This document shows, piece after piece, positions 8,096-16,884 of a stretch of 16,884 bases of DNA. Every line of letters starts with the position of its first letter. The first letter of the stretch is position 1. The notes under the pieces were generated by a model. It searched no databases and had not been told where the DNA came from. It saw only the letters and a program-made list of their open reading frames with translations. The position numbers and the translations under genes are program-made. Origin of the DNA: Croceimicrobium sp965658965 (GTDB taxonomy: Bacteria > Bacteroidota > Bacteroidia > Flavobacteriales > Schleiferiaceae); NCBI GenBank assembly GCA_965658965.1, contig CBFHVV010000061.1, positions 1 to 16,884 of the forward strand, written 5' to 3'.

Positions 8096-10333
8096 CTACT
8101 TCATTTTATCGCCTAAAGCATTATCGTAAATTTTCGCATAATCTTCTACCATTCCCCAATCCACATCATCAATGCGCACCGAGCCTTTGGTAACGTGACC
8201 TACTAAATCGAATTCTACCCCGTTTAGCATCATTAGGTCGATAAAAGTTTCTTCGTTTTCTGGATTTACCGACACCACTACTCTACTTTGACTTTCGCCA
8301 AATAAATAGGCATCGCTGCGAATAGCCGAATCGGTAGTAATATCAAATCCTAAACTATTCACCATGGCACTTTCCATCAGGGCAACAAATAAACCGCCTT
8401 CTGAAACATCATGCGCTGAAGCTAAGAGTCCTTTGCGTATTAACATTTTTAGCTGCTCTTGATTCGCATACTCTTCTTCTAAACTAAAGAAAGGTGTGCT
8501 ACTGGCTTCTACACCATGCACATTAACCAAATACTGTGAACATGAAATATCATTGCGGTTTTCACCAATCATATAAATTAAGTCTCCCTTCTGCTTAAAG
8601 CCTAAAGAAGTAATATGCTTTTTATCCTCAATAACTCCAATCATACCAATGGTTGGTGTGGGGAATACTGGCTCGGTTTTAGTCTTCGAAACAGTTTGAT
8701 TGTAGAAACTCACATTCCCTCCCGTAACCGGAGTTTCAAACTTTTCACAAGCCTTAGCCATGCCTTTTATAGCATTTACAAACTGCCAGTAGACCTCTGG
8801 TTGATAAGGATTTCCAAAATTTAAGCAGTTGGTAATAGCCGATGGAATACCGCCACTAATTACAATATTACGGGCTGCTTCCGCTACAGCAATCATAGTT
8901 CCTTTTTCAGGATCGGCATGCACATAACGAGCATTACAATCTACCGTCATCGCAAGGGCGCGATTAGTACCTTTTAAATTGACCACCGCCGCATCGGATG
9001 GATTATTGGTACTCATATTTACGGTACCTACCATACTATCGTATTGCTCGTACACAAAGCGCTTGGAAGCAATATTGGGATGCCCCAACACTTCTTTTGC
9101 CGTAGCTTTTAAATCGCTCGGCACCTTAATACTATTGATATCAAATTTTTGATACTCCTTATAATAAGCAGGCTCTTTATGCTCGCGATAATAAACTGGT
9201 GCGCCACCTCCTAAAACTAGAGGATCAGCAGGGGTTTCTGCAATAAGTTTACCGTGCCAATAATAAGACAAGCGGTCTTCCTTTATTACTTCTCCAATTT
9301 GTGCACAAGGTAAGTCCCACTTCTCAAAAATTGCTAATACCTCTGCTTCGCGACCTTTTTCAATAACCGCTAGCATGCGCTCCTGACTTTCGGAAAGTAA
9401 AATTTCCCAAGGCTTCATATCATCTTGACGGGTAGGTACTTTATCCAAATGAATAACCATTCCTAATCCACCGCCCGCGCTCATTTCTGAGGTTGAACAG
9501 GTAATACCGGCTGCTCCCATATCTTGCATTCCCACAATGGCGCCAGTTTGCGCTAGTTCCATGGTGGCTTCCAATAATTTCTTTTCCTGAAAAGGATCGC
9601 CTACTTGTACCGAAGGGATATCATCGGCGGAAGCATCGGTTAAATCTTTCGAGGCAAAAGCCGCTCCTGCGATTCCATCTTTACCCGTATAAGAACCTAT
9701 AATAAAAACGGGATTACCCGCACCGCCACTTTTGGCGCTAATCATCTTATCTTTTTCGGTATTTAAAATACCCGCTGAAAATGCATTCACTAAGGGATTC
9801 TGCTCGTAGCAAGGATCAAAATAAACCTCTCCGCCTACCGTGGGTACGCCAAAAGAATTACCATAATCACCAATTCCCTTCGTCACCCCTTTAAGTAACC
9901 ACTTGGTTCTTTCGCTATCGGCCGATCCGAAACGCAAAGAATTTAGCTGGGCAATTGGGCGAGCACCCATGGTGAAAATATCACGATTAATGCCCCCCAC
10001 ACCAGTGGCAGCACCTTGATAAGGCTCTAAGGCTGATGGGTGATTATGACTCTCAATTTTAAAGGCACAGGCCAAACCATCGCCAATGTCTACCAATCCC
10101 GCATTTTCCTCGCCAGCCTTTACCAGCATATGCGGGCCATCTTTGGGTAAAGTCTTTAACCAAACAATGGAGTTCTTATACGAACAGTGTTCACTCCACA
10201 TTACCGAGTAAATACTCAGTTCGTTGAAGTTGGGCACGCGGCCTAAAATTTCTTTAATTTTTTCAAATTCTTCGGGCAGTAAGCCCAATTCTTTGGCGGT
10301 CTCTACCGTGGTGGCTTGCAAACTTTGGTCCAT
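8096..10333 (-). CDS. purL: Phosphoribosylformylglycinamidine synthase subunit PurL (short form)
   Basis: Fourth step of de novo purine synthesis: ATP-dependent conversion of FGAR to FGAM using ammonia channelled from a glutaminase. Seen: 745 residues from the chosen ATG, with motifs MWSEHCSYKNS (45-55), ESHNHPS (94-100), PYQGAATGVGGINRDIF (104-120), a mid-protein GMQDMGAAGI segment, and HDVSEGGL near the C-terminus. The two AIRS-type ATP-binding halves are both complete. This is the short PurL of about 740 residues known from Bacillus, which needs separate PurQ (glutaminase) and PurS subunits. The large single-chain PurL has about 1200-1300 residues. Neither partner gene is in the window. 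The frame is open upstream to a TTG four codons earlier, but ATG at 10333 matches the family. The gene is monocistronic here, with its own promoter and terminator. Confidence 0.95.
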   Translation of the reverse strand: MDQSLQATTVETAKELGLLPEEFEKIKEILGRVPNFNELSIYSVMWSEHCSYKNSIVWLKTLPKDGPHMLVKAGEENAGLVDIGDGLACAFKIESHNHPSALEPYQGAATGVGGINRDIFTMGARPIAQLNSLRFGSADSERTKWLLKGVTKGIGDYGNSFGVPTVGGEVYFDPCYEQNPLVNAFSAGILNTEKDKMISAKSGGAGNPVFIIGSYTGKDGIAGAAFASKDLTDASADDIPSVQVGDPFQEKKLLEATMELAQTGAIVGMQDMGAAGITCSTSEMSAGGGLGMVIHLDKVPTRQDDMKPWEILLSESQERMLAVIEKGREAEVLAIFEKWDLPCAQIGEVIKEDRLSYYWHGKLIAETPADPLVLGGGAPVYYREHKEPAYYKEYQKFDINSIKVPSDLKATAKEVLGHPNIASKRFVYEQYDSMVGTVNMSTNNPSDAAVVNLKGTNRALAMTVDCNARYVHADPEKGTMIAVAEAARNIVISGGIPSAITNCLNFGNPYQPEVYWQFVNAIKGMAKACEKFETPVTGGNVSFYNQTVSKTKTEPVFPTPTIGMIGVIEDKKHITSLGFKQKGDLIYMIGENRNDISCSQYLVNVHGVEASSTPFFSLEEEYANQEQLKMLIRKGLLASAHDVSEGGLFVALMESAMVNSLGFDITTDSAIRSDAYLFGESQSRVVVSVNPENEETFIDLMMLNGVEFDLVGHVTKGSVRIDDVDWGMVEDYAKIYDNALGDKMK

Positions 10334-10355
10334 GTGGATTTTCAAAAATGAGAAG

Positions 10356-10363
10356 CAAAGATA
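10356..10363 (-). promoter_or_regulatory. Candidate -7 box of the purL promoter
   Basis: The minus strand reads TATCTTTG, a perfect TAnnTTTG, ending 22 nt before the purL ATG and identical to the box before tRNA-Arg. No clean TTG lies at the ideal 19-nt spacing, the nearest TTTG being about 25 nt upstream. An inverted repeat GAGCA-N5-TGCTC (10384-10398) lies about 20 bp further upstream, a possible operator. Confidence 0.5.
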
Positions 10364-10430
10364 AGGCGAATATTAAAGAAAGAGAGCACAAATTGCTCAA
10401 GAGAATGGTGCTTTTTCCGAACTTCGCGCT

Positions 10431-11165
10431 GTGATTTGGTCAAAGAAAAAATTTAAGATCGTCGTACTTGGGGCGGGTCGTGGTGGCACTTCCCTCATCG
10501 CCTCTTTATTAGATGCGCACCCTAAATTGGAAATCGCCCTGGAAGCTCACGCCGAAAAGTATCTGGTTTCTCCGGCTCGGGGGCCAGATGCGCTCGAAGA
10601 AGAGAAAGGATTAAACTTGTTTGTAAAAGCTTGTCAAAAAGACGCCGCCCAATCTCATTTTAGTGTTTGGGGTAATAAAATTACTACCGAGCAACTAGGT
10701 TTTTTAGAAAAAGGCTCTTCGGCCGATGTGTCTAAAAATTTAGTCTACCAGCAACTATTGAAAAAGAGAAAAGTAATATTTATTACCCGTGATGGTAGAG
10801 CTTGCATTCCTTCTAAAATGCGACGCACCGATTGTGACTTTGAGACTGCCTTAAACTATTGGAAACATAGCGTTAACTATTTAAGGTTTCTTCGCAGGCA
10901 AAAAAACTTGGAACTCTTTACGCTCAAATTTGAAGACCTGCTTAGCCAACCCCAAAGCGAGTTAAAACGGGTTTGCGATTTTCTAAATATCGACTATCAC
11001 CCTGAAATGCTGAGTGGTACCGCTAGCAACCGTATTCATAAAGATTATCGTCAAGCGGAAATAAATCCAGAAAAGGCACAATTAAAACCCGAAGATTTGG
11101 CTTTGGGAGAACGTATCGCCGATGATTTGACCTATCTTGGATATACTTTAACATTTGAAGGCTAA
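10431..11165 (+). CDS. Sulfotransferase family protein
   Basis: Predicted cytoplasmic enzyme transferring sulfate from PAPS to an unknown acceptor such as a sugar, lipid or peptide. Seen: 244 residues, with the 5'-phosphosulfate loop LGAGRGGTSLIASLLDAHP (13-31) near the N-terminus. The 3'-phosphate-binding segment is FITRDGRACIPSKMRR (117-132), with R120 and S128, and LKFEDLLSQP (165-174) leads into KRVCDFLNI (179-187), as in PF00685/PF13469 sulfotransferases. The N-terminal loop superficially resembles a P-loop but lacks the GK[ST] of ATPases. The start is GTG at 10431. No in-frame ATG exists between it and the upstream stop at 10374-10376, and the P-loop begins soon after. The gene diverges from purL and ends 59 bp before the surface-protein gene. 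The acceptor cannot be read from the sequence. Confidence 0.8.
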   Translation: MIWSKKKFKIVVLGAGRGGTSLIASLLDAHPKLEIALEAHAEKYLVSPARGPDALEEEKGLNLFVKACQKDAAQSHFSVWGNKITTEQLGFLEKGSSADVSKNLVYQQLLKKRKVIFITRDGRACIPSKMRRTDCDFETALNYWKHSVNYLRFLRRQKNLELFTLKFEDLLSQPQSELKRVCDFLNIDYHPEMLSGTASNRIHKDYRQAEINPEKAQLKPEDLALGERIADDLTYLGYTLTFEG

Positions 11166-11195
11166 TTAAGCGGCTAATTAAAAGGATTCTGTGCG

Positions 11196-11203
11196 TAAAT
11201 TTG
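11196..11203 (+). promoter_or_regulatory. Candidate -7 box of the surface-protein gene
   Basis: TAAATTTG matches TAnnTTTG and ends 21 nt before the ATG at 11225, giving a short leader. The same distance is seen for purL. No good TTG occurs at -33. A 10-bp direct repeat GGCTAATTAA (11160-11169 and 11172-11181) fills the upstream region. The box suggests transcription independent of the sulfotransferase gene. Confidence 0.5.
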
Positions 11204-11224
11204 CGCCACCATAAAATTCTGGTG

Positions 11225-14200
11225 ATGAAATACCTTTATTCGGCCTTAATGGCCCTATTCTTATTAGGAAGCGCATCTGCGCAAAGCTTTAATATGACGC
11301 GTAATAGTAGCGATAGTACTACCCTTTGCAATGGCACGCTTTACGATCACGGCGGCCCTAGTGGTAGTTACTCTAACTATTCGAACGACTATTTTTACAT
11401 TAACCCGCCAGGCAGCGGCACGCTTACTATTACCTTTAACAGCTTTAGTACCGAAAATTGCTGCGATAGAGTTTGGATTTATGACGGTACCGACCTTTCT
11501 AATTTATACGGAAATTATCGAGGTAGTGCCCTACCGAACTCTGGTAATCCCATTACACTTAGTAGTGGCGCCGCGGTAATACGCTTCTCTTCCGATGGCT
11601 CTGTTACCAGTTCGGGATTTTCTTTAAGTTGGTCAGGAGGAACTAATATCGCTCCTATTGCATCTTTTACCACAAACACTACCAATCCTGCCCTAAACCA
11701 ACCCGTAACTTTTATTTCTACTTCCACCAATTCGGGACAAAGCTTTTGGGATTTTGGTGATGGAAACACCGCTACCGGAGACACAGTAAGCCACACTTAC
11801 CAAAGCTCTGGTTCTTTCATTGCCAAGCAAGTAGCCAACAATTGTAATNNNNNNNNNNACCGTAAGCACCATTACCGTGCAGGCGGCAGCACAAGTAAGT
11901 GTAAGCCCCGATACTATTAACGGAACCATTGCTTGCGGACAGAACTACAGCGATACCATTTATCTCCAAAATACGGGTGGCGGTGCAGCTTATGCCAGTT
12001 TATCGGCCAATAACCTAAATGATCAAACACATTTATCAGCAAGTTTTGAAACTGGCACTAGTCCTTTTAATCCCTCTTCTACAGGTACAGTGCACACCGG
12101 CAGTGCTGTGCTAGGAAATGCAGCGGTGGGTAATGGCTCTTTGAGTCTTACGGGCAGCGGCAATTTCAGCACCAACCACATGGAGGCTAACTTTAATCCT
12201 GTAACAGCAAATTATTATGCTTACCATGTAAAGGCTAGTGCTACTAACTCGCGCTCCTACATGAGCATTGGGCAAGAGGCAGGAAGTTTCTTTTATGAAG
12301 CGATATCGGCTGAATTATATTTTGGCAACCTCCGCTTTTTTAGCAGTAGCGGTACTAAAATATTTGCAATCACCGTTGGCACCTGGTACCATGTAGAATA
12401 CCGAAATATTGATTTCAACAGCCAGACTTTTGACATTTATATTAATGGCCAATTAGAATTTGCGAATCAAGGATTTGTCAACATCAATGCCCTTAATTTT
12501 AACGCTATTCGTCTTTATAATTTAAGTAATTACCCAGCTAGTAATTACGATCAAATAGAGCTGAAGTCGATAGGCACCATCTCAAATTTCAACTTATCAA
12601 GTAGCAGCGTAAGTACCAGCTCAAGTATAGCCATACCATTTACAGTAAACCTTTCCAATGCTACAGCAGGCTTAAAGCAATACCTCATAAATCTGCGCAC
12701 CAATGCCTTGGGAAGCGACTCTTTAATAAGGGTTCCGGTTAACCTAAATGTTACGGGCGCCCCAGCATTTAATGCGACCAGCAGCTGTTTTAACTTTAGC
12801 CCCATCTTTGTTAATCAAAGTTCTAGCGATTCTATTTGGATACAAAACCCAGGTTGCGATACTTTAGACTTTTCTAGCCTAAACCCAAGTGGCAGTCAAT
12901 ATTCGGTGCAACAATCGAGCTTAGCAGTTGCCCCTGGCGATAGCGCACTAATTGTTCTCAGTTTTAATCCAACGGCAGCGGGAAGCTTTAACGATACGCT
13001 AAACCTACTCGGAAATCTCGACACTTTATTGTGCATTTCTGCTAGTGCCTCAACCGCTCCTAGCATCGCACTCGATAGTGCTGCCTACACCATAAACAGT
13101 TACGGTTGCAACGATTCTGTTCCCATTAGCTTACAGATTTTTAACACTGGTACTGGAACCATCCCCTTAAATTGGAGTATCGGTGCTTCGGCTTCCATTT
13201 TCGATGACTTCGAAGCTGGCTCTAGCCCAAATTCTTCTATTTGGTCTACCATTGGTAGCAATGCCACTTCCCTAGGCTGTTACGAAAGCTCGGGTGTTTA
13301 TGCCTTAAATATGAATGGCACCAATCGTGTTGCCGAAACTGTACAGCTTAATCTAAGTGCCAATGATTCTGTTGCCATGTGGGCTTTTCCTGGCAATAAT
13401 GGCGGTACGGGTTGCGAAAACCCCGACGGTGGTGAAGATGTACTAGTACAATACCGTTTAAACGGCACCACAACTTGGATTACCATTGGCACTATTTACA
13501 ATTATAACCTTGTTGCACAGCGCTATAGTTTTGCCATTCCTCTTAGTGGTTTAATGCAGATTAGACTGTTTCAAGCTAGTCATTCAGGAAACAATTATGA
13601 TAACTACCGTATCGATGACTTTGAAATCGTTTCGAATAGTGCTGGTAACTTCATTCCCTCTTCAGGCTCATTAACTTCCGGCGATTCTATTAACACTACT
13701 GGCTATATTAGCACCAATAACTTAACCAACGGATCTTATAGTCGTCAGGTACTTATTAGTTCCAACGACCCCTTTCATTCGGATACCATCATTAGTGTTA
13801 CTCTCAATATTTTTGGTGCGCCTTTATTAGCACAATCTGCTGCTTGCCTTAGTTACGATACGCTTTATAGCGGAGCTAGTCAAACTGATTCTGTTTTGGT
13901 GTGGAATGATGGCTGTGACTCGCTGCATGCTACTGCTTTAAATTTTATCGGCAGTCAATTCTCTAGCACCATTAACAGCTTTAGTCTAGGTTTAGAGGAC
14001 TCACTATGGATTCCGGTTAGCTTTAACCCCAGTAGCTCTAATCTTGGTCAACAAATAGATACCTTAAGCATAGTTAGCAACGATAGTCTTAGAACTATTT
14101 GCTTGAGCGGCTTTTCTGTAGGTGCTCCCATGGGTAGCTTCAACCCAGATTCACTTTCCATCACTATTACCAATTGCGGCGATTCTATTGGCCTACCAGT

Positions 14201-16884
14201 TTATTTGAGAAACTCGGGACTGAGTAACCTCACTTATGATCTTGTAGAGTCTAATAATGCTAATAATGGCAAGACTAAGGTTCTATTTTTGGCAACAAGT
14301 AGCTATACTACGGAGCGAAATAACCTTAACGCTATCTTTTCGGCCAGATCAGACATCGATTATCAAATGATTTACGTTTATGACGCAATCAGTCTTAAAA
14401 ATTACCTTGACACTTCCGATGTAATTATTCTACCCGAAATGTCAAGTACCTTCTACGCAGGCCAATTTAGTCCGGAATTGCAAAGCTTTGCCAACAATGG
14501 AGGAACAATCATTATGACCTATAATGGCACGGCTCGCATGAATGCATACGATATCATGCCATTAACAAATACTTTTGGTGCCCCTGCAAATATTAGTATC
14601 GATGAGCCTAACCATCCACTAATGGCTGGTTTACCCGCTGCCGGATTATCTAATTTAAGTGCAACACTAAGAGCTCAGTTTACTAATACTGCTAACCTCT
14701 TACAAATAGCCGGAAAGAACTCTACCGATGAAGCGGTGGTTGCTACTCAACCTTACGGCGATGGACAAGCAATTTTTATTGGTTACGATTACTTTCAAAC
14801 CAATGCCGATATTATTCAACTTATGAATAATGCTATTGATTGGTCTGCCGCCCTACAAGGGCCGCCAGACTTTATCAGTGCTAGTCCAGACTCGGGAGTG
14901 GTTGCTGTAAATGACTCTGTTTTAATCAACATTGGTATTAACACCGCAGGTATTCCGAACGGCACCTACGATTATATTTTAAATTGGAATACTAATGACC
15001 CCTTAAATCCTAATATTCCTTTACCCATTCATTTAGTAATAAATGGAAGCGCCAAACTAGCAGTGGTAGATAGCAGCTGTATCAACTTTACCAATATCCG
15101 TCAAGGTGCTACTGCTAATGACACTTTTAGGGTAGCTAATGATGGCTGCGACACTTTAGATATCACAAGCTTCACCAGCACCAATAGCGTTTTTGCTGCA
15201 AGTAATCTTCCTTTATATGTTGCTCCTGGCGATACCGCAGATTTAATTATCAGCTTTTCGCCACTAAGCGTTAATAGCTTTAACGATACGCTAACCTTAA
15301 GTACCAATGATACCACTTTTAACATCTGCCTAAGCGCTAGCTCTGTGGGTGCGCCGATCTTAGATTTACCAAAAGACACTCTGGCTTTTACTCTTAATAA
15401 GTGTAAAGTTATAGGAACTAAGTCTTTCAAATTGCGTAATCCCGGACAAGGTGCCCTTACTTTTGACATGCAGATTGGACGTTTTAGCGACTCTAGTCAG
15501 GTAAGCTATAACACCGTGGGGGCCACTACTTTTCACAATTTCACTGGTTTACCCAATAGCGCAGATAGTATAAAGTTACGCATCATTATAAATGGAGACT
15601 ATGATGCTTTTAACGAAAGAATGAACCTGTATTTAGATGGTACTTACCAGCAAGTTGTTTACGATAATAACCGCTTTTATCAACTAGACACCATCGATCT
15701 CTTTATTGTTGGGCCCCAAGTTGCCACATTATTAAACGACGGAATTTTAGATGTGGGCCTTTATAACTCTACCACGGTAGATGGCCAAGCAGGCTCTTTC
15801 CATAGAGTTGAATTAGAAATTGTTCAAAATATTAATTGGGTCTCCGTTTTAGGAGCCAATAATGGGACAGTGCAACCCTTAGATAGTGTTAACCGCAACT
15901 TCATTTTTAATGCCGCTACCTTACCAGTGGGTCAACACCTAAGCACTCTCGTTATTAATAATAATGCTCCTGGGGCTAATCCTACCACTGTACCAATCGT
16001 GTTTAATGTGGTATCCGAGCCTGCCATAGTTTTATCAGATACTTGTGCCTATTATACCTTAACCCCATTAGGTGATACTACCACACGTACCATTACTATT
16101 TACAATGATGGTTGCGAGCCACTCATCATATCGAGCATGACCAGTACTTCGCCACAGTTTAAGATAGGGCAATCTGCTACCAATATTCCAGTTGGTGATA
16201 GCCTCGAATTAGATATCGATTTTATTCCGACCAGTGTGGGAAACTTTAATGCTTCTATCTTCATCATTAGCAATGATACTAACCGCACGATCTGCTTAGT
16301 CGGTCAAAGTGGAGCCCAGCCCGTTGCAGACTTTAGCTCTAGCGACGAGAATATTTGTATTGGGGAGGTGAGCTTTAGCCATAATGCTAGCTATTTCACC
16401 ACTTTACTTTGGGATTTTGGCGATGGTATTACCAGTAACCAAACTAACCCCACTCATGCTTATGCCTTACCAGGGACCTATACTGTTACACTTAGAGCTT
16501 CAAACAGTATCGGCTTTGATACTATTTCTAAGTCAGTTACTGTAAACCCACTGATTGCAAAATTTGTGGTAAACCAGGATACCTTACAATTGAATGACAC
16601 TGCCTCTTTTACAGATAGTACCGTAGGTGCAGTTACCTGGATATGGGATTTTGGCGATGGTGGTAGTTCTACCCAACAAAATCCTACTCATGTGTATACC
16701 GCTCAAGGAATATTTACCGTGCGTTTAACAGTAATAGACGGTCGTAGCTGCAGCCGCAGTATAACTAAACAGATTAGAGTTGAAAATAAGATTTCTTTGC
16801 AAGAGAGAGATTGGTTAGAAAACTACCAACTTTATCCAAACCCTGCCCGTGGAAGCTTTAAATTACAAAGCCCCAACATGGATT
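11225..16884 (+). CDS. Secreted modular surface protein (CUB, PKD, Ig-like repeats, T9SS sorting domain), 3' end outside window
   Basis: Large exported protein, likely an adhesin or matrix component bound to the outer membrane through T9SS. Seen: signal peptide MKYLYSALMALFLLGSASA cleaved before Q20; CUB-like domain at 35-137 with the DRVWIYDG motif and cysteines 35, 79 and 80; PKD domain at about 143-208 with FWDFGDGN. A gap of 10 N follows, after which the frame runs from 11859 to the window end without a stop (1675 codons). This second part holds four composite repeats (11880-16310), two PKD domains (16320-16548 and 16551-16788, each with WDFGDG), and the start of a type A sorting domain (YQLYPNPARGSFKL, from 16824). 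Composition is rich in Ser, Asn, Thr and Asp and poor in Lys, as usual for such proteins. Total length exceeds 1880 residues. The start is ATG at 11225; the frame is open back to a TTG at 11201, but the signal peptide begins at the ATG. The ligand is unknown. Confidence 0.85.
11849..11858. other. Assembly gap (10 N) inside the surface-protein gene
   Basis: Ten N residues separate two parts of one reading frame. The upstream frame ends exactly on a codon boundary at 11848, and the downstream frame begins with ACC at 11859, so the real missing length must be a multiple of three. The PKD strand reads VANNCN before the gap and TVSTITVQ after it, suggesting that only one or a few codons are missing. 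The apparent frameshift is therefore an artefact of the placeholder length. Confidence 0.85.
12020..12575 (+). other. Guest domain 1: laminin-G-like lectin fold
   Basis: Protein segment within the surface protein. It begins SASFETG, has an ANYYAYHVKA strand, then GTWYHVEYRNIDFNSQTFDIYING, and closes with YDQIELKSI. The pattern of W-Y-H-V-E, D-I-Y-I-N-G and a final acidic strand is typical of LamG/concanavalin-like sandwiches in flavobacterial secreted proteins, which often bind carbohydrate. The assignment rests on pattern only. Confidence 0.5.
13195..13635 (+). other. Guest domain 2: MAM-like or choice-of-anchor beta-sandwich
   Basis: Segment bracketed by FDDFEAG at the start and IDDFEIVS at the end, with WSTIGSNA and ALNMNGTNRVAETVQLNLSA strands between them and an acidic ENPDGGEDVLVQYRL strand. 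This DDFE...DDFEI frame is common in beta-sandwich domains of secreted Bacteroidota proteins, probably for glycan or protein binding. Pattern-based call. Confidence 0.5.
14271..14849 (+). other. Guest domain 3: glutamine-amidotransferase/ThuA-like fold
   Basis: An alpha/beta segment among beta domains: KTKVLFLATSSY (strand 1), SDVIILPEMS (strand with acidic turn), LQSFANNGGTIIMTYNG (helix, GGT turn and strand), NHPLMAGLPAAG, and GDGQAIFIGYDYF followed by IIQLMNNAIDWS. The order matches class I amidotransferase-like domains such as ThuA or DUF4350. No cysteine occurs at the expected nucleophile elbow (TYNG instead of GxC), so catalysis of that type is unlikely and a binding or structural role is more probable. 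Confidence 0.5.
15490..15825 (+). other. Guest domain 4: jelly-roll-like module
   Basis: A segment between the two halves of the fourth scaffold. It contains TTFHNFTGLP, SIKLRIIINGDYDAFNERMNLYLDG and, after a linker, ATLLNDGILDVGL and SFHRVELEIV. The GDYD...E...LYLDG stretch resembles calcium-site-bearing beta-sandwich modules seen in secreted proteins. The family is not recognised with certainty. Confidence 0.35.

Larger units (their letters stand above)
11880..16310 (+). repeat. Four composite protein repeats, each a split Ig-like scaffold with a guest domain plus a cysteine-patterned Ig-like unit
   Basis: The units lie at about 11880-13055, 13056-14120, 14121-15347 and 15348-16310. Each opens with an Ig-like half containing a C-x-DS or similar strand and an N-[TSP]-G turn. 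A different guest domain follows (about 12020-12575, 13195-13635, 14271-14849, 15490-15825), then a closing half with a GDS-like turn, a G-x-Y or G-x-H strand and a terminal V-x-L-x-[IV] strand. A 98-102-residue unit ends each copy: 12756-13055, 13815-14120, 15045-15347 and 16017-16310. These last units share an early Cys, an [ND]xGC[DE] turn, a Gly-Asp turn (usually APGD), FxP, and a late [IL]C[IL] strand, and resemble choice-of-anchor D/Hydin-type domains. Confidence 0.65.

Noticed and set aside
10334..10345. Longer purL start at TTG four codons upstream
   Set aside because: The extra residues are not part of PurL, and the ATG at 10333 lies at a sensible distance from the candidate -7 box.
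11160..11181. Tandem GGCTAATTAA repeat as an operator or terminator
   Set aside because: It is a direct repeat without hairpin potential. It begins on the last coding base before the sulfotransferase stop codon, and its second copy lies just after, so it is probably a small local duplication.
15101..15469. Long minus-strand ORF opposite the surface-protein gene
   Set aside because: It is antisense to a continuous, domain-rich coding frame and has no recognisable protein features; a product of the repetitive Ser/Asn/Thr codons.

Overview
The window is chromosomal DNA from a member of the Bacteroidota, probably a marine or aquatic Flavobacteriia-like organism. The evidence is a giant secreted protein with a type IX secretion (T9SS) sorting signal, promoters of the Bacteroidota type (TAnnTTTG at -7, in one case with TTG 19 nt upstream), few Shine-Dalgarno sequences, and typical flavobacterial PlsY, ClpS and PurL proteins.

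Left part (1-6.7 kb): one very large minus-strand gene encodes a 2022-residue antiviral STAND ATPase of the Avs kind. It has an N-terminal PD-(D/E)xK nuclease-like domain (Cap4/DUF4297-like), a central STAND NTPase, and a very long helical-repeat sensor region ending in an aromatic-rich module. It is visibly more AT-rich than the genes to its right. Upstream lies about 570 bp of noncoding DNA holding a long imperfect hairpin and possible gene debris, and then a tRNA-Arg gene whose 3' end points at the defence gene. This is the typical geometry of an accessory island beside a tRNA.

Middle part (6.7-11.2 kb): ordinary core genes. These are tRNA-Arg(ACG) with its own promoter and terminator, clpS overlapping the end of plsY (all minus strand), a terminator, then the short-form purL (minus). 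A sulfotransferase-like gene diverges from purL on the plus strand.

Right part (11.2 kb to the end): one plus-strand gene for a secreted, modular cell-surface protein runs off the window. Layout: signal peptide, CUB-like domain, PKD domain, four copies of a composite repeat, two more PKD domains and the beginning of a C-terminal T9SS sorting domain. In each composite repeat a split Ig-like scaffold carries a different guest domain and is followed by an Asp/Cys-patterned Ig-like ('choice-of-anchor D'-type) unit. One guest looks like a glutamine-amidotransferase/ThuA fold. A 10-N assembly gap interrupts the gene and creates an artificial frameshift.

The most interesting items are the Avs-like defence ATPase with its flanking hairpin and tRNA context, and the scaffold-plus-guest architecture of the adhesin.
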